Assembly: GCF_040327995.1 (NCBI RefSeq)
Contig: NZ_JBEPIJ010000001.1
Coordinates: forward strand, 1-64,000
Length of the DNA: 64,000 nucleotides
Reading direction: 5' to 3'
Source of the DNA: Solimonas thermocellulolyticum
GTDB taxonomy: Bacteria; Pseudomonadota; Gammaproteobacteria; Nevskiales; Nevskiaceae
The position numbers were made by a program, and so were the translations under genes. The notes under the pieces were generated by a model. That model was not told the origin of the DNA. It saw nothing but the letters and a program-made list of their open reading frames with translations, and ran no database searches. Of the stretch, positions 45,078 to 53,676 are shown piece after piece. Position 1 is the first letter of the stretch, and every line of letters starts with the position of its first letter.

Positions 45078-46226
45078 ATGAGCAACGAAACTACCGACTC
45101 CGCACTCGCCGACTGGCGCGCCACCGTCGTCCGCTTTCTCAAGGACAAGGTGGAGCCACACTACGAGCGTTGGGAGCGCGACGGCATCCTGCCGCGCGAG
45201 CTCTATCTGGAGATGGGCGCCGCTGGCCTATTGTGCGTCGACCAGCCCGAGGAATACGGCGGCATCGGCGCACCGTTCCAGTACTCCTGCGTGGTCGTCG
45301 AGGAGGCTGCGCGCCTGGGCTTTCTCGCGCTGGCGTCGAACCTCACCGTGCATTCGGACATCGTCGCGCCGTACATCCTGCACCTGGGCACCGAGGAGCA
45401 GAAGCAGAAGTACCTGCCCAAGATGGCCAGCGGCGAGTGCATCGGTGCGATCGGCATGACCGAGCCGGGCGCCGGCTCCGACCTGCAGGGCATCAAGACC
45501 ACGGCGACGGCGGACGGCGACGACTATCTCATCAGTGGCTCCAAGACCTTCATCACCAATGGCCAGAACGCCGGTGTGGTCGTGCTGGCGACCAAGACCG
45601 ACCCCAAGGCCGGCGCCAAGGGCACGACGCTGTTCACCGTCGAAACCCACCTGCCCGGCTTTCGTCGCGGCCGTAATCTAGAGAAGGCCGGCCTGCAATC
45701 CGCCGACACCTCGGAGCTGTTCTTCGACAACGTGCGCGTGCCCAAGAGCGAGGTCCTCGGCCGCATCGGCGGCGGTTTCGGACATCTGATCGACGAGCTG
45801 CCGCGCGAGCGTCTGGTGCTCGCCGTGTCCGCGGTCGGCCATGCCCAGGGCGCGCTCGAAAAGACCATCGAATACGTGACCCAGCGCAAGGCCTTCGGCC
45901 AGCCAATCGCGAGCTTCCAGAACACGCGCTTCGTGCTCGCGACCTGCAAGACCGACATCGAGGTCCACCGTGCCTTCGTCGAAAAATGCGCCGCGAAGTA
46001 CGCGCAGGGCCAACTCGACGTACCGACTGCGGCCATGGTCAAGCTGGCGACCACCGAGATGGAAGGTCGCGTCACCGACGCCTGCCTGCAGCTCTTCGGC
46101 GGTTACGGCTACATGGCCGAATACCCGATCTCGCGTTACTGGGCCGATGCGCGCATACAGCGTATCTACGGCGGCACCTCGGAAATCATGAAGGAGGTCA
46201 TCGCCCGCTCGCTGGTCGGGCGCTGA
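45078..46226 (+). CDS. Acyl-CoA dehydrogenase
   Basis: The 382-residue protein is a canonical homotetrameric acyl-CoA dehydrogenase with FAD segment GMTEPGAGSDLQGIKTTA and LFGGYGYMAEYPISRYWAD. The catalytic base is probably the Glu of LPRERLVLAVSAVG, the isovaleryl/long-chain type, because the medium-chain position has Gly (IYGGTSEI). It oxidises an acyl-CoA to 2-enoyl-CoA with electron transfer flavoprotein as acceptor. It follows aguB by 74 bp but is probably unrelated in function. Confidence 0.92.
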   Translation: MSNETTDSALADWRATVVRFLKDKVEPHYERWERDGILPRELYLEMGAAGLLCVDQPEEYGGIGAPFQYSCVVVEEAARLGFLALASNLTVHSDIVAPYILHLGTEEQKQKYLPKMASGECIGAIGMTEPGAGSDLQGIKTTATADGDDYLISGSKTFITNGQNAGVVVLATKTDPKAGAKGTTLFTVETHLPGFRRGRNLEKAGLQSADTSELFFDNVRVPKSEVLGRIGGGFGHLIDELPRERLVLAVSAVGHAQGALEKTIEYVTQRKAFGQPIASFQNTRFVLATCKTDIEVHRAFVEKCAAKYAQGQLDVPTAAMVKLATTEMEGRVTDACLQLFGGYGYMAEYPISRYWADARIQRIYGGTSEIMKEVIARSLVGR

Positions 46227-46321
46227 AGGTGCGTGCGCTACGTCACGCAAGGCGCCGGCTAGCGCTTGACGCTGGCCGGGCCGCCGGCCGTACGATCGCC
46301 GCTTCTGCCGGAGACCGCGCC

Positions 46322-46747
46322 ATGACCCGCACGCTGAGCCTTGCCCTACTGTGCCTGCTCCCTGCCCTGGCCACCGCCGAAGAAGCCGACGACGGCTACG
46401 GACGCTGGGAGATCGTCACCGAGATGAAGATGAGCGGCCCGGACGGCGAGAACAGTTTCAGCAGCAAGACGATCGAATGCCGCTCCACCGAGTCGATCGA
46501 CGAAAGCAGTTCGGAGTGGACTCTGAACGACTGCCGCGCCGAGAACCGCGGCAGCAAGGGCCGTTCACGCTCGAGCCTGCGCTGCGAGGGGCCCGACGGC
46601 GCGCTGACCGAGACCGTCAGCGAGACCACCGCCGACAGCCGCAGCTTCCAGACGGTGAGCACGATCACCACCGTATCGGGCGGTCAGAAGAGCGTCAACG
46701 TCACCACGATCAAGGGCCGCCGCCTCGGCGACTGCCCCGAGGACTAG
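46322..46747 (+). CDS. Exported protein, DUF3617-like
   Basis: The 141-residue product has a signal peptide (MTRTLSLALLCLLPALATA) and a mature part with GYGRWEIVTEMKMSGPDGEN, then Cys at TIECRS, NDCRA, LRCEG and GDCPED. The W-E-x-x-x-x-M opening and paired Cys resemble DUF3617 periplasmic proteins of unknown function. It stands alone with a convergent hypothetical gene downstream. Confidence 0.65.
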   Translation: MTRTLSLALLCLLPALATAEEADDGYGRWEIVTEMKMSGPDGENSFSSKTIECRSTESIDESSSEWTLNDCRAENRGSKGRSRSSLRCEGPDGALTETVSETTADSRSFQTVSTITTVSGGQKSVNVTTIKGRRLGDCPED

Positions 46748-46779
46748 CCGGGCGGTGTCGTCACGCGGCGCGCCGATGC

Positions 46780-47193
46780 TCAGCGATCGGCGTGGGCGTC
46801 GGTAGGCGGCGGCGCCGAAGGGGGCTTCTGCTCCGGCTGCGGGATCTGCGGATTCTTCAATTCCGGCGGCAGCATCCATTCGCTGAGGTCGTAGCCACCC
46901 TGCTTCATCAGCTTGGCCAGCGCCTCGACCTGTTTGGCATTGCCGCGGGTACTGACCATGCTGCCGGGGCGCGAGACCAGAGCGCCGATCTGTTCCAGCA
47001 GGCGTCCGCGGTCCGTGACCAGATTGCCGGTCGCCGGCTTGGTCGAGGCCCATTTCTGTGCCTGCAGAAAGTCCTGGGTCGTCGTCACCAGCGCGCCGCC
47101 GCCGTCGATGACCAACTGCACGATGTCACCCTGGCGGATCACGCGGATGCGCTTGAGCGCGGATTCCAGCAAGGTCTCGGTCCGTTTTACCAT
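46780..47193 (-). CDS. Protein of unknown function with Pro-rich tail
   Basis: The 137-residue product starts at ATG 47193, overlapping the ilvA stop (TGATG). It has an N-terminal segment with ESALKRIRVIRQGDIVQLVI and ends in a Pro-rich acidic tail (PQIPQPEQKPPSAPPPT). No known family is recognised. It is third in an apparent DUF4124-ilvA operon and may be carried along by translational coupling. Confidence 0.6.
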   Translation of the reverse strand: MVKRTETLLESALKRIRVIRQGDIVQLVIDGGGALVTTTQDFLQAQKWASTKPATGNLVTDRGRLLEQIGALVSRPGSMVSTRGNAKQVEALAKLMKQGGYDLSEWMLPPELKNPQIPQPEQKPPSAPPPTDAHADR

Positions 47194-48419
47194 CACTCGA
47201 ACTCCATGCCGCCCGCACCCTTGCGCACCGTAAAGCCGCCGTTCTGCAGATCGTCGAAGATCTGCCGCGCGTGCGCCTCGTCCTGGGCCTCGACGAGCAC
47301 TTCCAATGTTGCGCTCTTGGCATGGCCGCGGTGCAGGCGCTCGTGGTGCACCTGCACGATGTTGCCGCCGGATTCGCCGATGCGACCGGCGACGCGCGCG
47401 AGAAAACCGGGCTGGTCCTCGATGTCGATCGACAGCGAGATCAGGCGCTGCTCGTGCACGAGCTGGCGCAGCAGCACCGAGGCGAGCAGACGCGTGTCGA
47501 TGTTGCCGCCGCAGAGCACCAGGCCGACCGTGCGCCCGGCAAAGCGCGCCGGATCGGCGAGAAGTGCCGCCAGGCCAACCGCGCCGGCGCCTTCGACGAT
47601 GACTTTCTCGACGCCGGCGATCAGCCCGATCGCGCGCTCGATGGCGGCCTCCTCGACCCGCATCAGCTCGGCGACGTGCTCGCGAATGATCTGCAGCGTA
47701 AGCCGACCGATGTTCTTGACGGCGATGCCTTCGGCGATCGTCTGTCCGCCCTTGATCGGCACGTCGCCGTCACGCAGTGCCGCGTAAGCCGAGGCGTAGC
47801 CGACCGACTCGACGCCGATCACGCGCAGTTCCGGCTTGATCGCATGCGCGGCGATGGCGATGCCGGAGATCAGTCCGCCGCCGCCGATCGGAATCGCCAG
47901 CGTGTCGAGCCCGGGCGCCTGTTCGAGCATCTCCAGGCCGATGGTGCCCTGCCCGGCGATGACATCCGGATCGTCGTAGGGATGGACCAAGGTCATGCCG
48001 CGCCGGCCGACCAACTCCGCCTCCAGATACGCCTGCGCGTCGGCCAAGGTCTCGCCGTGCAGGATCACCTCGCCGCCGAGTTCGCGCGTGTTGCGCACCT
48101 TGGTGAACGGCGTGTTGCGTGGCATCACGATCACGCTGCGGATGCCCAGGCGCGTCGCGTGGTAGGCCACGCCCTGCGCGTGATTGCCCGCCGACATCGC
48201 GCAGACCCCGGCGGCGCGCTCGGCTGCGGAGAGGCTCAGCAGCTTGTTGAGGGCACCGCGCTCCTTGAACGAGGCGGTGAACTGAAAGTTCTCGAACTTC
48301 AGCCAGACCTCGGCGCCGGTGAGCTTCGACAGCACCCGCGAGCGGGTGCAGGCCGTGCGCACGACCTGCCCTTCGATGTTCGCCGCGGCGCGGCGGATGT
48401 CGTCGATCGTGACCGTCAT
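47193..48419 (-). CDS. ilvA: Threonine ammonia-lyase (IlvA) with one ACT domain
   Basis: The 408-residue PLP enzyme has FTASFKERGALNKL with K52 forming the Schiff base and the phosphate-binding SAGNHAQGVAYHA, then a C-terminal ACT domain (about 325-408). It deaminates threonine to 2-oxobutyrate and ammonia, the first step to isoleucine. The layout fits the shorter IlvA form with a single ACT and not the long E. coli enzyme with two. The true start is ATG 48419; the in-frame upstream ATG is inside the neighbour region. Confidence 0.93.
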   Translation of the reverse strand: MTVTIDDIRRAAANIEGQVVRTACTRSRVLSKLTGAEVWLKFENFQFTASFKERGALNKLLSLSAAERAAGVCAMSAGNHAQGVAYHATRLGIRSVIVMPRNTPFTKVRNTRELGGEVILHGETLADAQAYLEAELVGRRGMTLVHPYDDPDVIAGQGTIGLEMLEQAPGLDTLAIPIGGGGLISGIAIAAHAIKPELRVIGVESVGYASAYAALRDGDVPIKGGQTIAEGIAVKNIGRLTLQIIREHVAELMRVEEAAIERAIGLIAGVEKVIVEGAGAVGLAALLADPARFAGRTVGLVLCGGNIDTRLLASVLLRQLVHEQRLISLSIDIEDQPGFLARVAGRIGESGGNIVQVHHERLHRGHAKSATLEVLVEAQDEAHARQIFDDLQNGGFTVRKGAGGMEFE

Positions 48420-48432
48420 GCAGTGGGTGGCG

Positions 48433-48957
48433 TCATCGCTTCGGCTCGCGCGTGCGCACACTGCTGACGCGCCCGTCGTCGTCGAAGGTCACGTGCAGAC
48501 GGCGCCCGCCCTCGAGCGCGTAACTCCAGGTCTCATGCGTGCCCGATGCGGACTCGCGCCTCGACACCACCGCCGGCTCGCCGTGGATGCGACGCACATC
48601 GCCCGCGCTCATGCCTTCGACCACCGTGCGCGTGATGCGCCCACTGCGCACGCGTTCCTCTTCTGCCTTGCGCGCCTCGTGCGCCTTGACCCATGCGGCG
48701 TCGGCCTCGTCGCGCGCCGCCCGCTGCGCCTTGCGCCGGCGCTCTGCTTCACCGAGCAGATCGGCCTTGGTCCCGGCGGGCACAATGATCGGATCCGGCA
48801 GATCGAGCGGCTGCGCCTTCGGGCCACAGGGCTTGTCGGTGTAGCGCACGACGCCATCCTGTTCGCAGCGGTAGACCTGCGCCGCGGCCTGCGCGCAGAA
48901 CAGCAGCGCGCCGACGATGGCGGCGGTACGCAAGCTCGGGCCGACCCGGTTCCACAT
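48433..48957 (-). CDS. DUF4124 domain-containing exported protein
   Basis: The 174-residue product has a signal peptide ending AAAQ and the DUF4124 core VYRCEQDGVVRYTDKPCGP with two Cys that probably form a disulphide, then a charged helical region and a C-terminal beta segment (TWSYALEGGRRLHVTFDDD). DUF4124 is widespread in gammaproteobacteria without known function. It is divergent from ettA and precedes ilvA by 13 bp. Confidence 0.8.
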   Translation of the reverse strand: MWNRVGPSLRTAAIVGALLFCAQAAAQVYRCEQDGVVRYTDKPCGPKAQPLDLPDPIIVPAGTKADLLGEAERRRKAQRAARDEADAAWVKAHEARKAEEERVRSGRITRTVVEGMSAGDVRRIHGEPAVVSRRESASGTHETWSYALEGGRRLHVTFDDDGRVSSVRTREPKR

Positions 48958-49047
48958 GGGCAGATTATGGCGCCTCGGCCCCTGGTGCGCATGAGCAAAA
49001 GGACGCCATTCGGTAAAATGCGCGGCCGCATCCCCGTCCAAGCCCCC

Positions 49048-50712
49048 ATGTCCCAGTACGTCTACACCATGAACCGGGTCGGCAAGACCGTGCCGCCCAA
49101 GAAGGAGATCCTGCGCGACATCTCGCTGTCCTTCTTCCCCGGTGCCAAGATCGGCGTGCTCGGCTACAACGGCGCCGGCAAGTCGACGCTGCTGCGCATC
49201 ATGGCCGGCATCGACAAGGACTTCCACGGCGAGGCGCGGCCGATGCCGGGGCTCAAGATCGGCTATCTGCCGCAGGAGCCGCAGCTCGACCCGAACAAGA
49301 CCGTGCGCGAGAACGTCGAGGAAGCGCTGTCGGAGATCATCGCACTCAAGGCCGAGCTCGACGCGGTCTATGCCGCCTACGCCGAGGAGAACGCGGACTT
49401 CGACAAGCTCGCCGCCAAGCAGGCCGAACTCGAGGCCAAGATCGCCGCCGCCGACGCCGAGAACCTGGATGTGATCCTCGACAAGGCTGCCGAGGCGCTG
49501 AATCTGCCGCCCTGGGACGCCGACGTCACCAAGCTTTCCGGCGGCGAACGCCGCCGCGTCGCGCTGTGCCGGCTGCTGCTGTCCAAGCCGGACATGATCC
49601 TGCTCGACGAGCCGACCAACCACCTCGACGCCGAATCCGTCGCCTGGCTGGAGAAGTTCCTCAAGGACTTCCCGGGCACGATCATCGCGGTCACGCACGA
49701 CCGTTACTTCCTCGACAACGTCGCCGGCTGGATCCTGGAACTCGATCGCGGCCACGGCATTCCCTGGCAGGGCAACTACTCCTCCTGGCTGGAGCAGAAA
49801 CAGCGGCGGCTGGCGCAGGAGCAAAAAGCCGAGGACGCGCACACCAAGGCGATGAAGGAAGAGCTGGAGTGGGTGCGCAAGAACCCCAAGGGCCGCCAGG
49901 CCAAGTCCAAGGCGCGCGTGAAGGCCTTCGAGGAACTGGCCTCGACGGAGTTCCAAAAGCGCGCCGAGACCAAGGAGCTGTACATCCCGCCGGGCCCGCG
50001 CCTCGGCGACATGGTCATCGAGGTCAAGGACCTGAAGAAGCAGTACGGCGATCGCGTGCTCTACCAAGGCGTGAACTTCCAGGTTCCGCGCGGCGCGATC
50101 GTCGGCATCATCGGCGCCAACGGCCGCGGCAAGACCACGCTGTTCCGCATGCTGATCGGCCAGGAAAAGCCCGACGGCGGCACGATCAAGATCGGCGAGA
50201 CCGTCAAGTTCGCCTACGTCGACCAGTCGCGCGACGCGCTCGACGGCAGCAAGACCGTGTTCCAGGAAATCTCCGGCGGCAACGACATCATCCGCGCCGG
50301 CTCCTACGAGATGCCGGCGCGCGCTTACATCGGCCGTTTCAACTTCAAGGGCGAAGCGCAGAACAAGCGCATCCAGGATCTGTCCGGCGGCGAACGCAAC
50401 CGCGTGCATCTGGCCAAGCTGTTGATGAGCGGCGGCAACGTGCTGCTGCTCGACGAGCCGACCAACGACCTCGACGTCGAAACCCTGCGTGCGCTCGAAG
50501 AGGCCCTGCTGGACTTTCCCGGTTGCGCACTGGTGATCTCCCACGATCGCTGGTTCCTCGATCGCATCGCCACCCACATCCTCGCGTTCGAGGATTCCGG
50601 CGAAGTGGTCTGGCACGAGGGCAACTATCAGGACTACGAAGCGGATTTCCGCAGACGCACGGGCTGCGAACCCGGCGTGAACCGGCGCGCGCGGCACAAG
50701 AAGCTCGCCTGA
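49048..50712 (+). CDS. ettA: Energy-dependent translational throttle protein EttA
   Basis: The 554-residue ABC-F protein has two ATPase domains with Walker A GYNGAGKST and GANGRGKTT and signatures LSGGERRR and LSGGERNR. The arm and linker between them are present. Length matches E. coli EttA (555). It binds the ribosomal E site and gates elongation according to ADP/ATP. ATG 49048 follows a TAAAAT -10-like element. It is divergent from the DUF4124 gene and is followed 6 bp later by the DUF815 gene. Confidence 0.95.
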   Translation: MSQYVYTMNRVGKTVPPKKEILRDISLSFFPGAKIGVLGYNGAGKSTLLRIMAGIDKDFHGEARPMPGLKIGYLPQEPQLDPNKTVRENVEEALSEIIALKAELDAVYAAYAEENADFDKLAAKQAELEAKIAAADAENLDVILDKAAEALNLPPWDADVTKLSGGERRRVALCRLLLSKPDMILLDEPTNHLDAESVAWLEKFLKDFPGTIIAVTHDRYFLDNVAGWILELDRGHGIPWQGNYSSWLEQKQRRLAQEQKAEDAHTKAMKEELEWVRKNPKGRQAKSKARVKAFEELASTEFQKRAETKELYIPPGPRLGDMVIEVKDLKKQYGDRVLYQGVNFQVPRGAIVGIIGANGRGKTTLFRMLIGQEKPDGGTIKIGETVKFAYVDQSRDALDGSKTVFQEISGGNDIIRAGSYEMPARAYIGRFNFKGEAQNKRIQDLSGGERNRVHLAKLLMSGGNVLLLDEPTNDLDVETLRALEEALLDFPGCALVISHDRWFLDRIATHILAFEDSGEVVWHEGNYQDYEADFRRRTGCEPGVNRRARHKKLA

Positions 50713-50718
50713 AGATCG

Positions 50719-51549
50719 ATGGGGATCACGCCGCCGCGCGAGCAGGCCCGGGGGACCGATGGCCAGGTCCTCGGCGCGCAACCGCCCGCCGCCGACCCGC
50801 TATCGGCGGCATGGGCGTTCCGCTGGCGCGAGCGCCGCCTGCAACCGATCACCCACGTGCAGGCCGTCGCGCTCGACGCACTGCTCGGCATCGAACGGCA
50901 GAAGCAGGCGCTGCTCGACAACACGCAGCGTTTCGTCGCCGGCCTGCCGGCGAACCACGCGCTGCTGACCGGCGCCCGCGGCACCGGCAAGTCGTCACTG
51001 GTCAAGGCGATGCTGCAGCGCTTCGGCGATCAAGGCCTGCGCTTGGTCGAAGTCCCCCCGCACGACTTGATCGACCTGCCCGACATCGTCGCGCCGCTGC
51101 GCGAGCGCAGCGAGCGCTTCGTGCTCTACGTCGACGACTTCTCTGTCGCGGCCAACGATCCGGCGCTGATGGCGCTCAAGACCGCGCTCGACGGTGGTGT
51201 CGAGGCGCCGCCCGACAACGTGCTGATCTACGCGACCAGCAACCGCCGTCACCTGATGCCCGAGTCGCGCCGCGACAACGCGGAATACCACTGGGTCGAC
51301 GACGAGCTGCATCCGGGCGAGTCGACCGAGGAAAAGATCTCGCTGTCCGAGCGCTTCGGCCTGTGGCTGTCGTTCCAGCCGTTCGACCAGGAGCGCTATC
51401 TCGAACTGGTGCGGCTGCACCTCGCCGCGCTCGGCGACAGGCGCTGGGACGAGACCACGGAAAAGCTGGCGCTGCGCTGGGCGCTGGAACGCGCCTCGCG
51501 CAGCGGCCGCGTCGCCCAGCAGTTCGCCCGGCACTGGGCCGGGCGTTGA
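50719..51549 (+). CDS. DUF815 AAA-type ATPase
   Basis: The 276-residue protein has Walker A GARGTGKSSLVKAML, Walker B-like FVLYVDDFS, and a sensor-like YATSNRRHLMPE. DUF815 proteins are widespread ATPases without a clear function. It begins 6 bp after ettA and is probably co-transcribed, suggesting a possible translation or nucleic-acid link, but this is inference. Confidence 0.88.
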   Translation: MGITPPREQARGTDGQVLGAQPPAADPLSAAWAFRWRERRLQPITHVQAVALDALLGIERQKQALLDNTQRFVAGLPANHALLTGARGTGKSSLVKAMLQRFGDQGLRLVEVPPHDLIDLPDIVAPLRERSERFVLYVDDFSVAANDPALMALKTALDGGVEAPPDNVLIYATSNRRHLMPESRRDNAEYHWVDDELHPGESTEEKISLSERFGLWLSFQPFDQERYLELVRLHLAALGDRRWDETTEKLALRWALERASRSGRVAQQFARHWAGR

Positions 51550-51575
51550 CCCCCGTCAGACGCCGGTGGACATCG

Positions 51576-51842
51576 TCATTTGTGGGTCTTCAGTAGTGCG
51601 GCGACCTTGTCGACGTACTTCTTCATCGCCTCTTCCGCCTTGGTGCCCTTGAGCTTGGCCCAGGCGTCGTACTTGGCACGGCCCACCATGTCGAGCATGC
51701 CCGGGCGCGCGCCTTTGACGTCGCCCTCGGTCGCCTGCTTGAAGTGCGCGTACAGGAACAGCATGTCGTCGTTGCTCGGACGCTTGGTCAGGGTCTTGAC
51801 GTCCTTCTGTGCCTGATCGAATGCCGCCTTGATATCCGCCAT
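51576..51842 (-). CDS. Acyl-CoA-binding protein
   Basis: The 88-residue protein has the four-helix ACBP fold with KRPSNDDMLFLYAHFKQATE and AKYDAWAKLKGTKAEEAMKK. ACBP carries long-chain acyl-CoA esters and is common in eukaryotes, rarer in bacteria. The true start is ATG 51842, preceded by GGGAG; the longer in-frame upstream region is not protein. It fits the lipid-catabolic profile of the window. Confidence 0.95.
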   Translation of the reverse strand: MADIKAAFDQAQKDVKTLTKRPSNDDMLFLYAHFKQATEGDVKGARPGMLDMVGRAKYDAWAKLKGTKAEEAMKKYVDKVAALLKTHK

Positions 51843-51892
51843 CGCAAGTCTCCCGTCGTGGTTGTCGGTTTGCCGCGAGCATAACAGAGCGC

Positions 51893-53134
51893 TCAGACGC
51901 GGCTGGCGAAGATGCGGCCGCTGCCGCCGTCGAGCGGGATCGCATAGCCCAGCTCGACTTCGAAGTTGACGAAGCGCACGAAGCGCACGCGCAAGCCGAC
52001 GCCGAGACTGCCGTAGGTCTTGCCGAACTCGACGTCCTCCGGCCGCGCAAAGACATTGCCCAGCTCGGCGATGAGAACCCCGCGCAGCCAGGGTTGCCAC
52101 ACTGGGCGCGCGAACTCGGCGGTGAGGTAGTAGTAGGCATTGCCTTCGATGAAGCTGCTGTCGTAGCCGCGCAGGAAGGTCGCGCCGCCAAGGCTGTACG
52201 CCTTGACCTCGTCGGGCCCGCTGAAATAGGCGCCGGTGTAGGCGCGCAGGTGCAGCGTCTGGTGCTCGGTACGCCCGACCGGCCATTGCTGCACGTAGGC
52301 GGTGTCGATGTCGACATAGCCGTAGTCGCTGCCCAGACTTTCATCGGCAAAACGCGCACCCAGTCGCCAGTGGCGGCCGATGTCGCTGTAGATGCGGTTG
52401 TGGAAATCGCGATGGCTGACGAAGACCGAGGGCGACAGCGCCGCGCCGTAGGCCGGCGGCGCGAGCGCACCGCTGGTGCGCTGCTGCTGGTAGCCCAGCC
52501 CGCCACCGACGCTCAGGCCCTGGCTCGCCGGGCCGTCAGAAAAGCTGCGCGACACGCCGATACCGATGCCGCGGAAGGTTTCCTCGTACTCGCCGGCCTC
52601 GGTCTCGACCGGTCGCGACGAGTAGGCGATGCTCACTCCCAGGCTGTACGGCGAGTCGAACGCAAACGGCGCGTTGTAGCTCGCCGCGTAGTTGGTCTCT
52701 CTGCCGATGCCCTGGCGCCGGCGGTCTTCCTGTTCGGCAAAGACGCGCAAGCTGTGGTTGCGCCCGGCGACGTTGGTCCAATGCAGCTGCGCGCCGTAGG
52801 CATAGCGACCGTCGCTCTTGGCATCGAAGCGCGGCGTCGGCAAGAGGAAGTAGCGCTCGTCGACGCGGAACACGACGCGCACGCCGCCATCGATGGCTTC
52901 GGTGCGCACCTCCACCTCACGGAACAAGCCGAGATCCAGCAGCCCCTGGCGGCTGCGCTCCAGCGCATCCGGATCGGCCGGATCGCCGATGCGCACCACC
53001 AGCTCGCGCAGCATCACCTTCGGCTGCGTCGTGTCATTGCCCTCGAAGGCGATGTCGACGATCGGCGGATGGGTCTCGGCCGCAGCCGTCAGCGGCCATG
53101 CGGCGAACAGCAGCGCCGCGCACCACCGCCTCAT
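51893..53134 (-). CDS. Outer-membrane beta-barrel protein with one POTRA domain (BamA/TamA superfamily)
   Basis: The 413-residue protein has a signal peptide (MRRWCAALLFAAWPLTAAAE), one POTRA domain (about 24-100: PIVDIAFEGNDTTQPKVML, LLDLGLFREVEVRTE) and a 16-stranded-type barrel with GATFLRGYDSSFIEGNAYYY near the conserved RGY/RGF motif. BamA has five POTRAs, TamA three; single-POTRA forms resemble TpsB-type or small surface-antigen transporters. The start overlaps the folA stop as ATGA. Function probably in outer-membrane insertion or export; the cargo is unknown. Confidence 0.85.
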   Translation of the reverse strand: MRRWCAALLFAAWPLTAAAETHPPIVDIAFEGNDTTQPKVMLRELVVRIGDPADPDALERSRQGLLDLGLFREVEVRTEAIDGGVRVVFRVDERYFLLPTPRFDAKSDGRYAYGAQLHWTNVAGRNHSLRVFAEQEDRRRQGIGRETNYAASYNAPFAFDSPYSLGVSIAYSSRPVETEAGEYEETFRGIGIGVSRSFSDGPASQGLSVGGGLGYQQQRTSGALAPPAYGAALSPSVFVSHRDFHNRIYSDIGRHWRLGARFADESLGSDYGYVDIDTAYVQQWPVGRTEHQTLHLRAYTGAYFSGPDEVKAYSLGGATFLRGYDSSFIEGNAYYYLTAEFARPVWQPWLRGVLIAELGNVFARPEDVEFGKTYGSLGVGLRVRFVRFVNFEVELGYAIPLDGGSGRIFASRV

Positions 53135-53628
53135 CCGCGGCGCTCCAGTAGCTTGAAGCAATAGGCGTAGGCATGGCGCGCATCGGCCGGATGCGGCTCG
53201 GTCGCCACCTCGCGCCACTCGTGCGCCGCCAACGCCGGGAAGCGGGTGTCACCTTCGAGCGCTGCATCGACCTCGGTGAGGTAGATGCGATCGGCCAGCG
53301 GCAAGGCCTGCCGGTACAGCTCGGCGCCGCCGATGACCATCAGCTCGCCGGCATGGTGCGCCGCCAGCGCATCGGCGAGCGCGTGGAACACGCGCACGCC
53401 GTCGGCGCGAAAGTCGCGGTCGCGGGTCAGCACCCAGTTGTCGCGCTGCGGCAGCGGCCGGCCCAGAGAGGCGAACGTGCGGCGCCCCATCAGCACGGTC
53501 TTGCCGAGCGTGCATTGCTTGAAGTGCTTGAGATCGTTCGGCAGCCGCCACGGCAGGTCGCCGTCGCGACCGATCAGGCGACCGCGGTCCATCGCGACGA
53601 TCAGGGACAACAGGCGCTGTGACGTCAC
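53131..53628 (-). CDS. folA: Dihydrofolate reductase
   Basis: The 165-residue enzyme reduces dihydrofolate with NADPH. Start GTG 53628 is supported by GGAG 5 bp upstream and gives a normal DHFR N-terminus, SLIVAMDRGRLIGRDGDLPW; an ATG ten codons earlier has no such site. The acidic substrate residue lies in LPNDLKHFK, and the cofactor motif is VLMGRRTFASLGRPLP. It is downstream of thyA, whose product dihydrofolate it recycles, with a flavoprotein gene between. Confidence 0.95.
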   Translation of the reverse strand: MTSQRLLSLIVAMDRGRLIGRDGDLPWRLPNDLKHFKQCTLGKTVLMGRRTFASLGRPLPQRDNWVLTRDRDFRADGVRVFHALADALAAHHAGELMVIGGAELYRQALPLADRIYLTEVDAALEGDTRFPALAAHEWREVATEPHPADARHAYAYCFKLLERRG

Positions 53629-53676
53629 GTGCACTCCGGCCAGCGAAGAGGCGGCCATTGTGCCAGCGATGCGCGT

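Noticed and set aside
46227..46321. TTGACG and TACGAT as a promoter for the DUF3617-like gene
   Set aside because: Spacing is 19 bp within a very GC-rich hairpin, so it is too weak to list.
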